A stretch of DNA of 16,216 nucleotides. It comes from DATKIY01 sp035543875 (GTDB lineage: Bacteria > Actinomycetota > Actinomycetes > JAHEKZ01). The stretch lies in the NCBI GenBank assembly GCA_035543875.1, contig DATKIY010000049.1:1-16216 (forward strand). Direction: 5' to 3'. Position 1 is the stretch's first letter, and each line of letters starts with the position of its first letter. This document shows, piece by piece, positions 6,802 to 16,216 of this stretch. The translations under genes were made by a program, and so were the position numbers. Under the pieces are notes generated by a model. That model saw only the letters and a program-made list of their open reading frames with translations, was not told where the DNA came from and did not search any database.

Positions 6802-7707
6802 GTGTCTGAGTTCTTTTCCAGTGGTCCCGGATCCACAGAGTCCGGATCCAGTGAGTCGGGATCCAGCGATTCCAGTTCTGGCGATTCCGGAGTCAACACT
6901 GCGATCGATGACGGACCCGTCGTGACCGACGACGGCAGCGCAGCTGAATCGTCAACTGACGCCGCGGCCGATGCTGGCAGCACGGACGACGCAGCCGCTG
7001 AGACGGCTGTTCCCGCAACGGTTACAACCGATGGCACCGTCACCGACAGTCCGACTGCCCCCGCGACTGACGACGCCCCGACGCTGTCGGCCGCAGAAGC
7101 CGATGCCGTCGTTGAAGCGGATGCGCGCGAAGAGTTTCGACTGGCACTGATCGAGCAGCCCGGCGACTGGTACGTCGTGCATTCCTATGCGGGTTACGAA
7201 AACCGGGTCAAGCACAACCTGGAGAACCGGCGCACCTCTTTGTCGATGGAAGATTTCATCCACGACGTGCAGGTCCCTCAAGAAGAAGTTGTTGAGATCA
7301 AGCAGGGACAGCGCAAGCAGGTCAAGCGCAACAAGTTCCCTGGCTATGTGCTCGTCCGCATGGACCTCACTGACGAGTCGTGGTCGACCGTGCGTCACAC
7401 CCCTGGAGTCACTGGCTTCGTCGGCCATGCGCACCAACCGACACCGCTGACCCTCGACGAGGTCATCTCGATTCTGTTCGTCGAGCCAGAGACGAGCACC
7501 TCGAAGGCCGCAGCCGCTGCCAAAGAGACCACGATCGTCGACTTCGAGGTGGGTGAGTCGGTCACCGTTATCGACGGCGCGTTCGCGACCCTCCCGGCGT
7601 CGATCAACGAGATCAACCCCGATGCTCAAAAACTGAAGGTCCTGGTGTCCATCTTCGGCCGCGAGACTCCCGTCGAGCTGTCGTTTGACCAGGTGCAAAA
7701 GCTCTAG
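6802..7707 (+). CDS. nusG: Transcription termination/antitermination protein NusG
   Basis: The predicted protein has 301 aa from a GTG with AGGAG upstream. NusG binds the clamp of RNA polymerase, modulates pausing and Rho termination, and can link polymerase to the ribosome through S10. The NGN domain spans about residues 122-225 (DWYVVHSYAGYENRVKHNL, then the core NKFPGYVLVRM and VRHTPGVTGFVG). The KOW domain spans 246-301 (VDFEVGESVTVIDGAFATL). Ahead of these is a disordered acidic extension of about 120 residues, rich in Ser, Asp, Ala and Thr, that Escherichia NusG lacks; extended forms are known in actinobacteria. The extension begins with an in-frame repeat, annotated separately. Confidence 0.96.
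   Translation: MSEFFSSGPGSTESGSSESGSSDSSSGDSGVNTAIDDGPVVTDDGSAAESSTDAAADAGSTDDAAAETAVPATVTTDGTVTDSPTAPATDDAPTLSAAEADAVVEADAREEFRLALIEQPGDWYVVHSYAGYENRVKHNLENRRTSLSMEDFIHDVQVPQEEVVEIKQGQRKQVKRNKFPGYVLVRMDLTDESWSTVRHTPGVTGFVGHAHQPTPLTLDEVISILFVEPETSTSKAAAAAKETTIVDFEVGESVTVIDGAFATLPASINEINPDAQKLKVLVSIFGRETPVELSFDQVQKL
6829..6888 (+). repeat. 15-bp tandem repeat in the 5' end of nusG
   Basis: Four 15-nt units (6829-6843, 6844-6858, 6859-6873, 6874-6888) keep the reading frame and encode the pentapeptides GSTES, GSSES, GSSDS and SSGDS. The first three units start with GGATCC. The last unit has diverged. The tract lies in the acidic disordered extension of NusG. Confidence 0.85.
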
Positions 7708-7778
7708 CCGATCACGACCTATTAACGCGTCCAGCACGAAGCAATCAGCAACATGCAACCAAAGGAAGACTCAGCACC

Positions 7779-8210
7779 ATGCCTCCCAAGAAGAAGGTCT
7801 CTGGCCTGATCAAGCTCCAGATCCAGGCTGGCCAGGCCACCCCTGCACCGCCCGTGGGCCCAGCCCTCGGTCAGCACGGCGTCAACATCATGGAGTTCTG
7901 TAAGGCCTACAACGCTGCCACCGAAGCGCAGCGCGGCAATGTCATCCCCGTTGAGATCACGGTGTACGAGGACCGCTCGTTCACGTTCCTCACCAAGACG
8001 CCGCCCGCTGCCAAGCTGATCCTGAAGGCCGCTGGCCTCGACAAGGGGTCAGGGGTTCCCCACAAGGACAAGGTCGGCACGTTGTCGCGCACTCAGGTTC
8101 GCGAAATTGCTGAGCAGAAGATGGCAGACCTCAACGCCAACGACCTTGACGCAGCTGAGAAAATCATTGCTGGCACCGCACGTTCGATGGGTGTCGACGT
8201 CACCGAGTAG
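7779..8210 (+). CDS. rplK: 50S ribosomal protein L11
   Basis: The predicted protein has 143 aa, the standard length. L11 binds the GTPase-associated centre of 23S rRNA together with the L10/L12 stalk and is needed for the RelA stringent response; its N-terminal domain forms part of the thiostrepton site. The N-terminal domain is seen as KLQIQAGQATPAPPVGPALGQ (conserved prolines and GPALGQHG) and the RNA-binding C-terminal domain as KLILKAAGLDKGSGVPHKDKVG...DLDAAEKIIAGTARSMGV. AAAGGAAG at 7761-7768 is the ribosome site. It follows nusG after 71 nt with no terminator-like sequence, so transcription from the secE promoter probably continues into it. Confidence 0.98.
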   Translation: MPPKKKVSGLIKLQIQAGQATPAPPVGPALGQHGVNIMEFCKAYNAATEAQRGNVIPVEITVYEDRSFTFLTKTPPAAKLILKAAGLDKGSGVPHKDKVGTLSRTQVREIAEQKMADLNANDLDAAEKIIAGTARSMGVDVTE

Positions 8211-8245
8211 GTGTTCGAAGTTGTCCTAAGCAAAACCGAGCACGA

Positions 8246-8271
8246 CGTGGGAGGGCCAGCGCTGGCCCACG
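8246..8271 (+). promoter_or_regulatory. Palindromic RNA element before rplA (possible L1 site)
   Basis: The spacer between rplK and rplA holds the 16-nt palindrome GGGCCAGCGCTGGCCC (8253-8268), flanked by CGTGGG (8246-8251) and CCCACG (8266-8271), so two hairpins compete. The alternative fold pairs CGTGGG with CCCACG and leaves an asymmetric bulge. The GTGGGAGG run resembles, from memory, the L1-binding strand of the 23S rRNA L1 stalk (GGUGGGAGGC). Feedback control by L1 is known in bacteria, usually upstream of rplK. The structure is seen; the role is a guess. Confidence 0.35.
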
Positions 8272-8328
8272 CACCACACCTGACCGCCGTTCGATCCGTC
8301 GATCGGCATACGACAAGGAGTCAGTTTC

Positions 8329-9033
8329 ATGAAGCGCAGCAAGGGCTACAACGCAGCAGCCGAGAAGTTCGAGAAGGACAAGCCGTACAGCCCGCTTGAA
8401 GCGGTGAAGTTGGCCAAGGAAACCTCGACTATGAAGGTTCCTGCGACCGTTGAGGTTGCGATGCGCTTGGGTGTCGACCCGCGTAAGGCCGATCAGATGG
8501 TCCGCGGAACCGTCAACCTCCCGCACGGAACCGGCAGGACAGCTCGCGTCATCGTTTTCGCGGCTGGCGACAAGGCCGATGCCGCACGCGCCGCAGGCGC
8601 CGACGAGGTTGGCTCCGACGACCTCATCGAGAAGGTTGCGGCTGGCTACACCGACTTTGACGCGGCAGTGTCAACACCCGACCTCATGGGCAAAGTTGGA
8701 CGTCTGGGCAAGGTGCTTGGCCCGCGCGGCTTGATGCCGAACCCCAAGACCGGAACGGTCACCATGGACGTCGCCAAGGCGGTTGAGGACATCAAGGGCG
8801 GCAAGATCGAGTTTCGGGTCGACCGCCACTCCAACCTTCACCTGGTCATCGGCAAGACGTCTTTCACCGAGCAGCAGCTGGTCGAGAACTACGCGGCCGC
8901 CCTCGACGAGATTCTGCGGTTGAAGCCGTCGAGCGCCAAGGGCCGTTTCCTGCAAAAGATCGTGGTGAGCACCACGATGGGCCCGGGGATCACGATCGAC
9001 AGCAACCGCACCCGCGACGTCACCACCGCCTAA
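8329..9033 (+). CDS. rplA: 50S ribosomal protein L1
   Basis: The predicted protein has 234 aa, with AAGGAG 8 nt before the ATG. L1 binds the mobile L1 stalk of 23S rRNA, which moves with the E-site tRNA, and often represses translation of its own operon. Family landmarks are KGYNAAAEKFEKDKPYSPLEA at the N-terminus, VNLPHGTGR (about 64-72), GKVGRLGKVLGPRGLMPNPKTG (125-145) and the C-terminal KGRFLQKIVVSTTMGPGITID. It follows rplK after 118 nt, a spacer longer than is usual within this pair and containing a palindrome. A very strong hairpin follows 5 nt after its stop. Confidence 0.98.
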   Translation: MKRSKGYNAAAEKFEKDKPYSPLEAVKLAKETSTMKVPATVEVAMRLGVDPRKADQMVRGTVNLPHGTGRTARVIVFAAGDKADAARAAGADEVGSDDLIEKVAAGYTDFDAAVSTPDLMGKVGRLGKVLGPRGLMPNPKTGTVTMDVAKAVEDIKGGKIEFRVDRHSNLHLVIGKTSFTEQQLVENYAAALDEILRLKPSSAKGRFLQKIVVSTTMGPGITIDSNRTRDVTTA

Positions 9034-9038
9034 CCCTC

Positions 9039-9088
9039 GCAATGCGGAAGATCTGACCACCTATGGGTGGTCAGATCTTCCGCATTGC
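9039..9088. terminator. Long perfect inverted repeat between convergent rplA and the secreted-protein gene
   Basis: Positions 9039-9061 pair perfectly with 9066-9088: a 23-bp stem with the 4-nt loop TATG. It starts 5 nt after the rplA stop and ends 3 nt before the stop of the minus-strand gene, so it is placed to end transcription in both directions. No T tract follows on either strand, as in many actinobacterial I-shaped terminators. It may also act as an RNase III site. Confidence 0.75.
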
Positions 9089-9091
9089 TGG

Positions 9092-9601
9092 TCACATGAT
9101 GTGGAACTCGAAGTCGAAGGCGCTTCCAGCCTTGTTCCGCGAGTGCAGGATCATGAAGCCTCGGGCATTCGCGTAGTCACCGGTGCCGCCGGTGATCGCA
9201 AGGCGTGAGTCAGACAGATTGTCGGGGAAGACTCCCTGGACAGTAATCCGGCCGTTGGGCAGGACATTCGTCCACGTGCACTCCCAGAACTTGCCCGGGT
9301 TTGTGCGGTAGCAGAAACCTTCGTCGCGGCCGATCTGCTTGCTGTTCTTGGCGTTGTACAGCTTGTTCCCGAAACCCAACGTGTTGCCTATGACATCGTC
9401 CTTGGCTGCCTTGTTCACGTAGACCACGGTGTCCGTGGTTGCGCGCTCGACGGCGGTCATCACCTTGGCTTCTGCCCGAGCGGCAGGCGCCGAAGAAGCC
9501 TGCGGGTTGTCGTTTCCGGCAACTGCGACTCCACCACCTGCCACGGCAGCAACAACAGCGAACGACGATCCCCAAGCCACGACCGATCTCTTGGTGAGCA
9601 T
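9092..9601 (-). CDS. Secreted allene-oxide-cyclase-barrel / dirigent-like protein
   Basis: The predicted protein has 169 aa. The ATG at 9601 has GGAGG 4 nt upstream, which decides it against the open frame reaching 9985. Residues 1-28 are a signal peptide: KR, hydrophobic AVVAAVAGGGVAVA, possible cleavage AVA/GN. The mature part has the beta-barrel signatures GNTLGFGNKLYN (72-83), GRDEGFCYRT (91-100), FWECTWT (105-111), GRITVQGVF (117-125) and LAITGGTGDYANARG (134-148), typical of the bacterial allene oxide cyclase barrel-like/dirigent-like family. C97 and C108 could form a disulphide. No enzyme activity is established for bacterial members and I assign none. It sits on the opposite strand, between rplA and rplJ, interrupting the ribosomal cluster. 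Confidence 0.78.
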   Translation of the reverse strand: MLTKRSVVAWGSSFAVVAAVAGGGVAVAGNDNPQASSAPAARAEAKVMTAVERATTDTVVYVNKAAKDDVIGNTLGFGNKLYNAKNSKQIGRDEGFCYRTNPGKFWECTWTNVLPNGRITVQGVFPDNLSDSRLAITGGTGDYANARGFMILHSRNKAGSAFDFEFHIM

Positions 9602-9768
9602 GTTTCCTCCATGCGGAGAAAGTGGACGGTCCTTGCCGCGAGGGCTGCTCACTCGATTGTCGCGGCCCTTGGAGGCAAGGGTGGACCTGGCGATCATCCG
9701 CCCAACACGGCGTGGGAGTCCAGGGGAGCGGCGCAAAGCTTGGGACGGCCTCGCCGTCTCGCCCCGTT

Positions 9769-9798
9769 TTGACGCGGCACTAGCCACCCGCGTACGCT
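9769..9798 (+). promoter_or_regulatory. Probable promoter for rplJ-rplL
   Basis: TTGACG (9769-9774) and TACGCT (9793-9798) are 18 nt apart, a good match to the primary-sigma consensus. Transcription would begin near 9805 and give a leader of about 180 nt before rplJ. This promoter makes sense because the preceding gene is on the other strand and rplA ends in a strong hairpin. The rest of the 386-bp gap 9602-9987 holds the upstream region of the minus-strand gene; I see no further gene there. Confidence 0.65.
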
Positions 9799-9826
9799 CC
9801 ACTTCGCCAAAGACCGCCGGTTGCGC

Positions 9827-9948
9827 GTGAGTTCGTCTCACTCGCCGAAGGCCCCGCACTCGCGGGCGGCCCGCGTAGGTTGACGAGAGACTTGCCCAGA
9901 CCCCGTCTGGACACGCCCCGTGCGCCTGCGCCGGGGCGTTTGCGTTTT
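9827..9948 (+). promoter_or_regulatory. rplJ: rplJ leader with attenuator-like hairpins (L10 leader candidate)
   Basis: Three hairpins lie in the leader. The first is GTGAG/CTCAC (9827-9841). The second is CCAGAC/GTCTGG with loop CCC (9896-9910). The third is ACGCCCCG (9913-9920) paired with CGGGGCGT (9932-9939), followed at once by TTTGCGTTTT (9939-9948), an intrinsic-terminator form. Ending about 40 nt before the rplJ ATG, it can act as an attenuator. Autoregulation by L10 or L10(L12)n binding to such leaders is well known; whether it happens here is inferred. Confidence 0.55.
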
Positions 9949-9987
9949 CGGAGCCAGGAATCCGGAACAGGAGACGGAAGGACAAAC

Positions 9988-10677
9988 ATGGCGCGGGTTG
10001 ACAAGGCCACCGCCGTCGCTGAGATCGCGGACCAGTTCCGTAACTCCAGCGGCGCCGTGCTGACCGAGTACCGCGGGCTCACCGTGAAGCAGCTCAAGGA
10101 GCTGCGGACCGCTCTCGGTGGACACGCTTCCTACGCCGTGGTGAAGAACACTCTGACCAAGATTGCGGCGAAGGATGCCGGCGTCGAAGGACTGTCCGAC
10201 ATGCTCGCCGGCCCGTCCGCCATCGCTTTCATCACCGGTGACCCGGTGGAGACCGCGAAGGGGTTGCGTGACTTCGCCAAGGCAAACCCCAGCCTGCTGA
10301 TCAAGGGTGGTGTGCTTGACGGGAAACCGTTGACGCCTGCCGAAATCAACAAGCTGGCTGCACTTGAGTCGCGCGAGGTTCTCCTCGCCAAGCTCGCTGG
10401 CGCAATGAAGGCATCGCTTTCTGGTGCCGCAGCGCTGTTCAACGCCCCGCTTTCGCAGACCGCTCGCGTGTTGGGTGCGTTGCAGGCGAAGGCACAGCAG
10501 GACCCGTCGGTCCTCGCTGGTGGCGCCGGTACACCGGCAGTCACCGAGACCGAAACCCCGGCCGAGCCGGTTGCTGCCGTCGATGAGACGCCAGCGACAG
10601 ACGACGCCGAGGTTGCCGCTCCAGACGCTCCGGTTGCTGACGCAGCCGCTGCCGAGGAGTCGAACGCCGAGGGCTGA
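9988..10677 (+). CDS. rplJ: 50S ribosomal protein L10 with extended acidic C-terminus
   Basis: The predicted protein has 229 aa. L10 anchors L7/L12 dimers on 23S rRNA and forms the base of the stalk that recruits translation GTPases. The ATG at 9988 has GGAAGGA 5 nt upstream. The core is typical: MARVDKATAVAEIADQF, LTEYRGLTVKQLKELR (25-40), ASYAVVKNTL (47-56), LIKGGVLDG (104-112). The helix that binds L12 dimers lies at about 130-170. From about residue 178 there is an additional tail of some 50 residues made almost only of Ala, Glu, Asp, Pro, Thr and Val, which is longer than the classical L10 of 165-180 aa. rplL follows after 56 nt. Confidence 0.97.
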   Translation: MARVDKATAVAEIADQFRNSSGAVLTEYRGLTVKQLKELRTALGGHASYAVVKNTLTKIAAKDAGVEGLSDMLAGPSAIAFITGDPVETAKGLRDFAKANPSLLIKGGVLDGKPLTPAEINKLAALESREVLLAKLAGAMKASLSGAAALFNAPLSQTARVLGALQAKAQQDPSVLAGGAGTPAVTETETPAEPVAAVDETPATDDAEVAAPDAPVADAAAAEESNAEG

Positions 10678-10733
10678 TTGCCCGGAAGACCAACCATGGC
10701 CCATCCGGGCCGTACCTACGGAAGGACGCCGAC

Positions 10734-11126
10734 ATGGCGAAGCTCAGCACCGACGAACTGCTTGGCGCGTTCAAGGAAATGACCTTGATCGAACTCAGCG
10801 ACTTCGTGAAGCAGTTTGAAGACACCTTTGACGTCACCGCCGCGGCACCTGTCGCCGTGGCTGCAGCCCCGGCCGCCGGTGGTGCAGCAGGCGGCGAAGC
10901 CGCTGCCGCTGACCAGGACGAGTTCGATGTCATCCTCGAGGCAGCTGGCGACAAGAAGATTCAGGTCATCAAGGAGGTGCGCGCGCTTACCAACCTCGGT
11001 CTGAAAGAGGCCAAGGACCTGGTTGAGAGCACGCCAAAGCCCGTCATTGAGAAGGCCAACAAGGAGACCGCCGAAAAAGCTAAGGCCGCCCTCGAGGCCG
11101 CCGGAGCAACCGTCAAGGTTTCCTAG
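10734..11126 (+). CDS. rplL: 50S ribosomal protein L7/L12
   Basis: The predicted protein has 130 aa, with GGAAGGA 7 nt before the ATG. L7/L12 forms the flexible dimers on L10 that bind IF2, EF-Tu, EF-G and release factors. The N-terminal dimerisation helices are residues 1-32 (STDELLGAFKEMTLIELSDF), followed by an Ala/Gly/Pro-rich hinge (about 38-60). The globular C-terminal domain is about 62-130, with EFDVILEAAGDKKIQVIKEVR and the conserved GLKEAKDLVES factor-binding surface. Multiple copies are needed per ribosome, so a hairpin after this gene that lowers read-through into rpoB is expected. Confidence 0.98.
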   Translation: MAKLSTDELLGAFKEMTLIELSDFVKQFEDTFDVTAAAPVAVAAAPAAGGAAGGEAAAADQDEFDVILEAAGDKKIQVIKEVRALTNLGLKEAKDLVESTPKPVIEKANKETAEKAKAALEAAGATVKVS

Positions 11127-11162
11127 TTTCACCAGCACCACCACCGCACCACCTGCACCGCA

Positions 11163-11200
11163 GAAACGGCGTCCGACCCCAACGGGTCAGGCGCCGTTTC
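11163..11200 (+). terminator. Long hairpin after rplL (terminator, attenuator or processing site)
   Basis: GAAACGGCGTC (11163-11173) pairs with GGCGCCGTTTC (11190-11200), with one T-G wobble. After one C-A mismatch the stem continues as GACCC (11175-11179) with GGGTC (11184-11188) around the loop CAAC. No T tract follows. It begins 36 nt after the rplL stop and would separate rplL expression from rpoB, as the rplL-rpoB attenuator and RNase III site do in other bacteria. Confidence 0.65.
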
Positions 11201-11347
11201 GCGTGATCGGAGCGCTTCCGGCAACTTCGTCGATGTTGATCTCTAAAACGACTCTGACGGTCCAATCACGGGGTCAGGAGGGTTGGACGGGTAGGCCAAA
11301 TTGGCAACAGTTCAAGCACGATTACCCACAACAGACCCCCAATGTCC

Positions 11348-11377
11348 TTGACGGGGACTGGGTTTGGCCGTCATAGT
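11348..11377 (+). promoter_or_regulatory. Candidate distal promoter P1 of rpoB
   Basis: TTGACG (11348-11353) and CATAGT (11372-11377) are 18 nt apart. The -35 is very good and the -10 is moderate. A transcript from here would start near 11384 and have a leader of about 265 nt, containing the hairpin TGGACC/GGTCCA at 11421-11439. Confidence 0.45.
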
Positions 11378-11490
11378 CCCTGCCAACCGATACCGGGTTC
11401 TGCCCGGCGGGTGAAGCGGCTGGACCCGCAATAGGTCCATCACTTCGTCCTCGGTGACCGCTGGGTCCGCCAGTTTGAAGGAGGCGCGAC

Positions 11491-11520
11491 TGGACAGCCG
11501 CGGCAGCATGCCGCTACGCT
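11491..11520 (+). promoter_or_regulatory. Candidate proximal promoter P2 of rpoB
   Basis: TGGACA (11491-11496) and TACGCT (11515-11520) are 18 nt apart. The -10 hexamer and the spacer length are the same as in the rplJ promoter. Transcription would start near 11527, about 120 nt before the rpoB start. Apart from the rplL hairpin and these two promoters, I see no gene in the 522-bp gap 11127-11648. Confidence 0.55.
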
Positions 11521-11648
11521 GTCGCTTTGCGCTGCCCCTGATCCCTTCGCCACGCCTTCATGACCACGCTGCATGACGCCCGCTCCATGATCATGTTGTG
11601 CATGGCTTGTCCGGCTGCGCGCGGTATTCGAGCCCGGAAGGACGCCTC

Positions 11649-15131
<3,483 letters not shown>

Positions 15132-15190
15132 GGTAACGGCGACTCAGACAGTTCGCTGACGACGACAACCCAAGAAGGACTGGTAACCAC

Positions 15191-16216
15191 GTGCTCGACG
15201 TCAACTACTTCGACGACCTGCGTATCGGCCTAGCCACCGCGGAAGACATCCGCGCGTGGTCGCACGGCGAGGTCAAGAAGCCAGAGACCATTAACTACCG
15301 CACCTTGAAGCCGGAGAAGGACGGCCTTTTCTGCGAGAAGATCTTCGGACCTACTCGCGACTGGGAGTGCTACTGCGGCAAGTACAAGCGCGTGCGCTTC
15401 AAGGGCATAATTTGTGAGCGCTGTGGCGTCGAGGTCACTCGCGCCAAGGTTCGCCGCGAGCGCATGGGCCACATCGAGCTCGCAGCTCCGGTCACTCACA
15501 TCTGGTACTTCAAGGGCGTGCCGAGCCGACTCGGCTACCTGCTCGACCTCGCACCAAAGGACCTCGAGAAGGTCATCTACTTCGCCGCGTACATGATCAC
15601 GATGGTCGACGAGGACGCGCGTCACCGCGACCTACCCTCGCTTGAGACCAAGATCTCGCTCGAGCGCGAGAAGATGGAAAAGAAGCGCGACGCCGATGTC
15701 GAAGCGCGGCAGAAGAAGCTCGAGAAGGACACGGCCGCTCTTGAGGCTGAGGGCGCAAAGTCCGACGCTCGTCGCAAGGTGCGAGAGTCCGCTGAGCGTG
15801 AGATGAACCAGATTCGCAAGCGCGCCGATCTGCAGATCGACCGCGTCACCAATGTCTGGGAGCGCTTCAAGGGCCTGAAGGTTCAAGACCTTGAAGGCGA
15901 CGAGATGCTCTACCGCGAGATGCGTGACCGCTTCGGGATCTACTTCACCGGTGGCATGGGTGCTGCGGCCATCAAGGCTCGGCTTGAGACGTTCGATCTT
16001 GACGCCGAGGCTGAGAAGCTGCGCGACATCATCGCCAACGGCAAGGGCCAGAAGAAGACCCGTGCGCTGAAGCGACTGAAGGTTGTGTCGGCGTTCCTGA
16101 ACACGCGCAACAGCCCCATGGGCATGGTTCTTGACGCCGTTCCAGTGATCCCACCGGACCTTCGTCCGATGGTTCAGCTCGACGGCGGTCGGTTCGCAAC
16201 ATCCGACCTCAACGAC
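15191..16216 (+). CDS. rpoC: DNA-directed RNA polymerase subunit beta', N-terminal part (cut by window)
   Basis: 342 codons are visible and the frame is open to the window edge. The start is a GTG at 15191, giving (M)LDVNYFDDLRIGLATAEDIR, the usual actinobacterial beginning; GAAGGA lies 11 nt upstream, a rather long spacing. RpoC forms the other pincer and carries the catalytic Mg site, which lies beyond the window. The N-terminal zinc-binding domain has C60, C62, C75 and C78 (ECYCGKYKR...CERCGV). Residues about 145-230 are a charged, helical coiled-coil-like stretch (LEREKMEKKRDADVEARQKK), matching the actinobacterial insert in beta'. DAVPVIPPDLRPMVQLDGGR begins the conserved core (rudder/lid approach). 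It is 59 nt downstream of rpoB and certainly in one operon with it. Confidence 0.98.
   Translation, partial: MLDVNYFDDLRIGLATAEDIRAWSHGEVKKPETINYRTLKPEKDGLFCEKIFGPTRDWECYCGKYKRVRFKGIICERCGVEVTRAKVRRERMGHIELAAPVTHIWYFKGVPSRLGYLLDLAPKDLEKVIYFAAYMITMVDEDARHRDLPSLETKISLEREKMEKKRDADVEARQKKLEKDTAALEAEGAKSDARRKVRESAEREMNQIRKRADLQIDRVTNVWERFKGLKVQDLEGDEMLYREMRDRFGIYFTGGMGAAAIKARLETFDLDAEAEKLRDIIANGKGQKKTRALKRLKVVSAFLNTRNSPMGMVLDAVPVIPPDLRPMVQLDGGRFATSDLND

Noticed and set aside
6952..7758. 268-codon minus-strand open frame over nusG (similar long frames also over rpoB, for example 13569-14414)
   Set aside because: These are antisense shadows of essential genes with complete family motifs, with no independent start signals.
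9602..9985. N-terminal extension of the secreted barrel protein to 9985
   Set aside because: It would bury the signal peptide inside the protein and overlap the rplJ promoter and leader. The ATG at 9601 has an excellent GGAGG.
9838..10704. 288-codon minus-strand open frame over rplJ
   Set aside because: It lies antisense to an intact ribosomal protein gene and its leader, has no recognisable domain, and is explained by GC-skewed third positions.
11312..11509. 65-codon minus-strand frame in the rplL-rpoB gap
   Set aside because: The translation resembles no family, no good ribosome site precedes it, and the stretch overlaps two promoter-like sites for rpoB.
11598..11648. Upstream ATG start for rpoB
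   Set aside because: There is no Shine-Dalgarno before it, the extra 17 residues look like translated leader, and the TTG with GGAAGGA gives the family N-terminus.

Overview
The window is a stretch of a high-GC actinobacterial chromosome, probably class Actinomycetes. The evidence is the GC-rich codon usage with GTG and TTG starts, an actinobacterial-type RpoB and RpoC (RpoC has the helical N-terminal insert), a NusG with a long acidic N-terminal extension, and the order adenosine deaminase - aspartate aminotransferase - tRNA-Trp - secE - nusG - rplK - rplA ... rplJ - rplL - rpoB - rpoC, which I recall from Streptomyces and relatives. I cannot name the genus.

Left part (1-5294), metabolic and accessory genes: a secreted PQQ/sorbosone-dehydrogenase-like protein (minus strand, cut by the window edge); a LURP-one-related protein (plus); a SAM-dependent methyltransferase (minus), whose stop codon shares the tetranucleotide CTAG with the LURP gene; an extended SDR (NAD-dependent epimerase/dehydratase) divergent from the methyltransferase; then, on the minus strand, adenosine deaminase and aspartate aminotransferase. 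The last two lie downstream of a three-helix membrane protein (5368-6030) and a 36-residue ORF (6027-6137) that is translationally coupled to it. These four minus-strand genes look like one operon.

Right part (6229-16216), transcription and translation core on the plus strand: a promoter at 6229-6258, tRNA-Trp, secE, nusG, rplK and rplA, then a near-perfect long hairpin. A small secreted allene-oxide-cyclase-barrel-like gene sits on the opposite strand between rplA and rplJ. Next come a promoter and attenuator-like leader, rplJ and rplL, another strong hairpin, a 522-bp leader with two promoter-like sites, rpoB (TTG start) and the first 342 codons of rpoC. The machinery genes link protein export (SecE), transcription elongation (NusG), the ribosomal L1 and L7/L12 stalks, and the two large RNA polymerase subunits.

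I found no CRISPR array, transposon, prophage, toxin-antitoxin pair or obvious new multi-gene system. The points most worth a second look are the 36-codon coupled ORF, the antisense secreted gene inside the ribosomal protein cluster, the RNA structures in the ribosomal and rpoB leaders, and an in-frame 15-bp repeat at the start of nusG.
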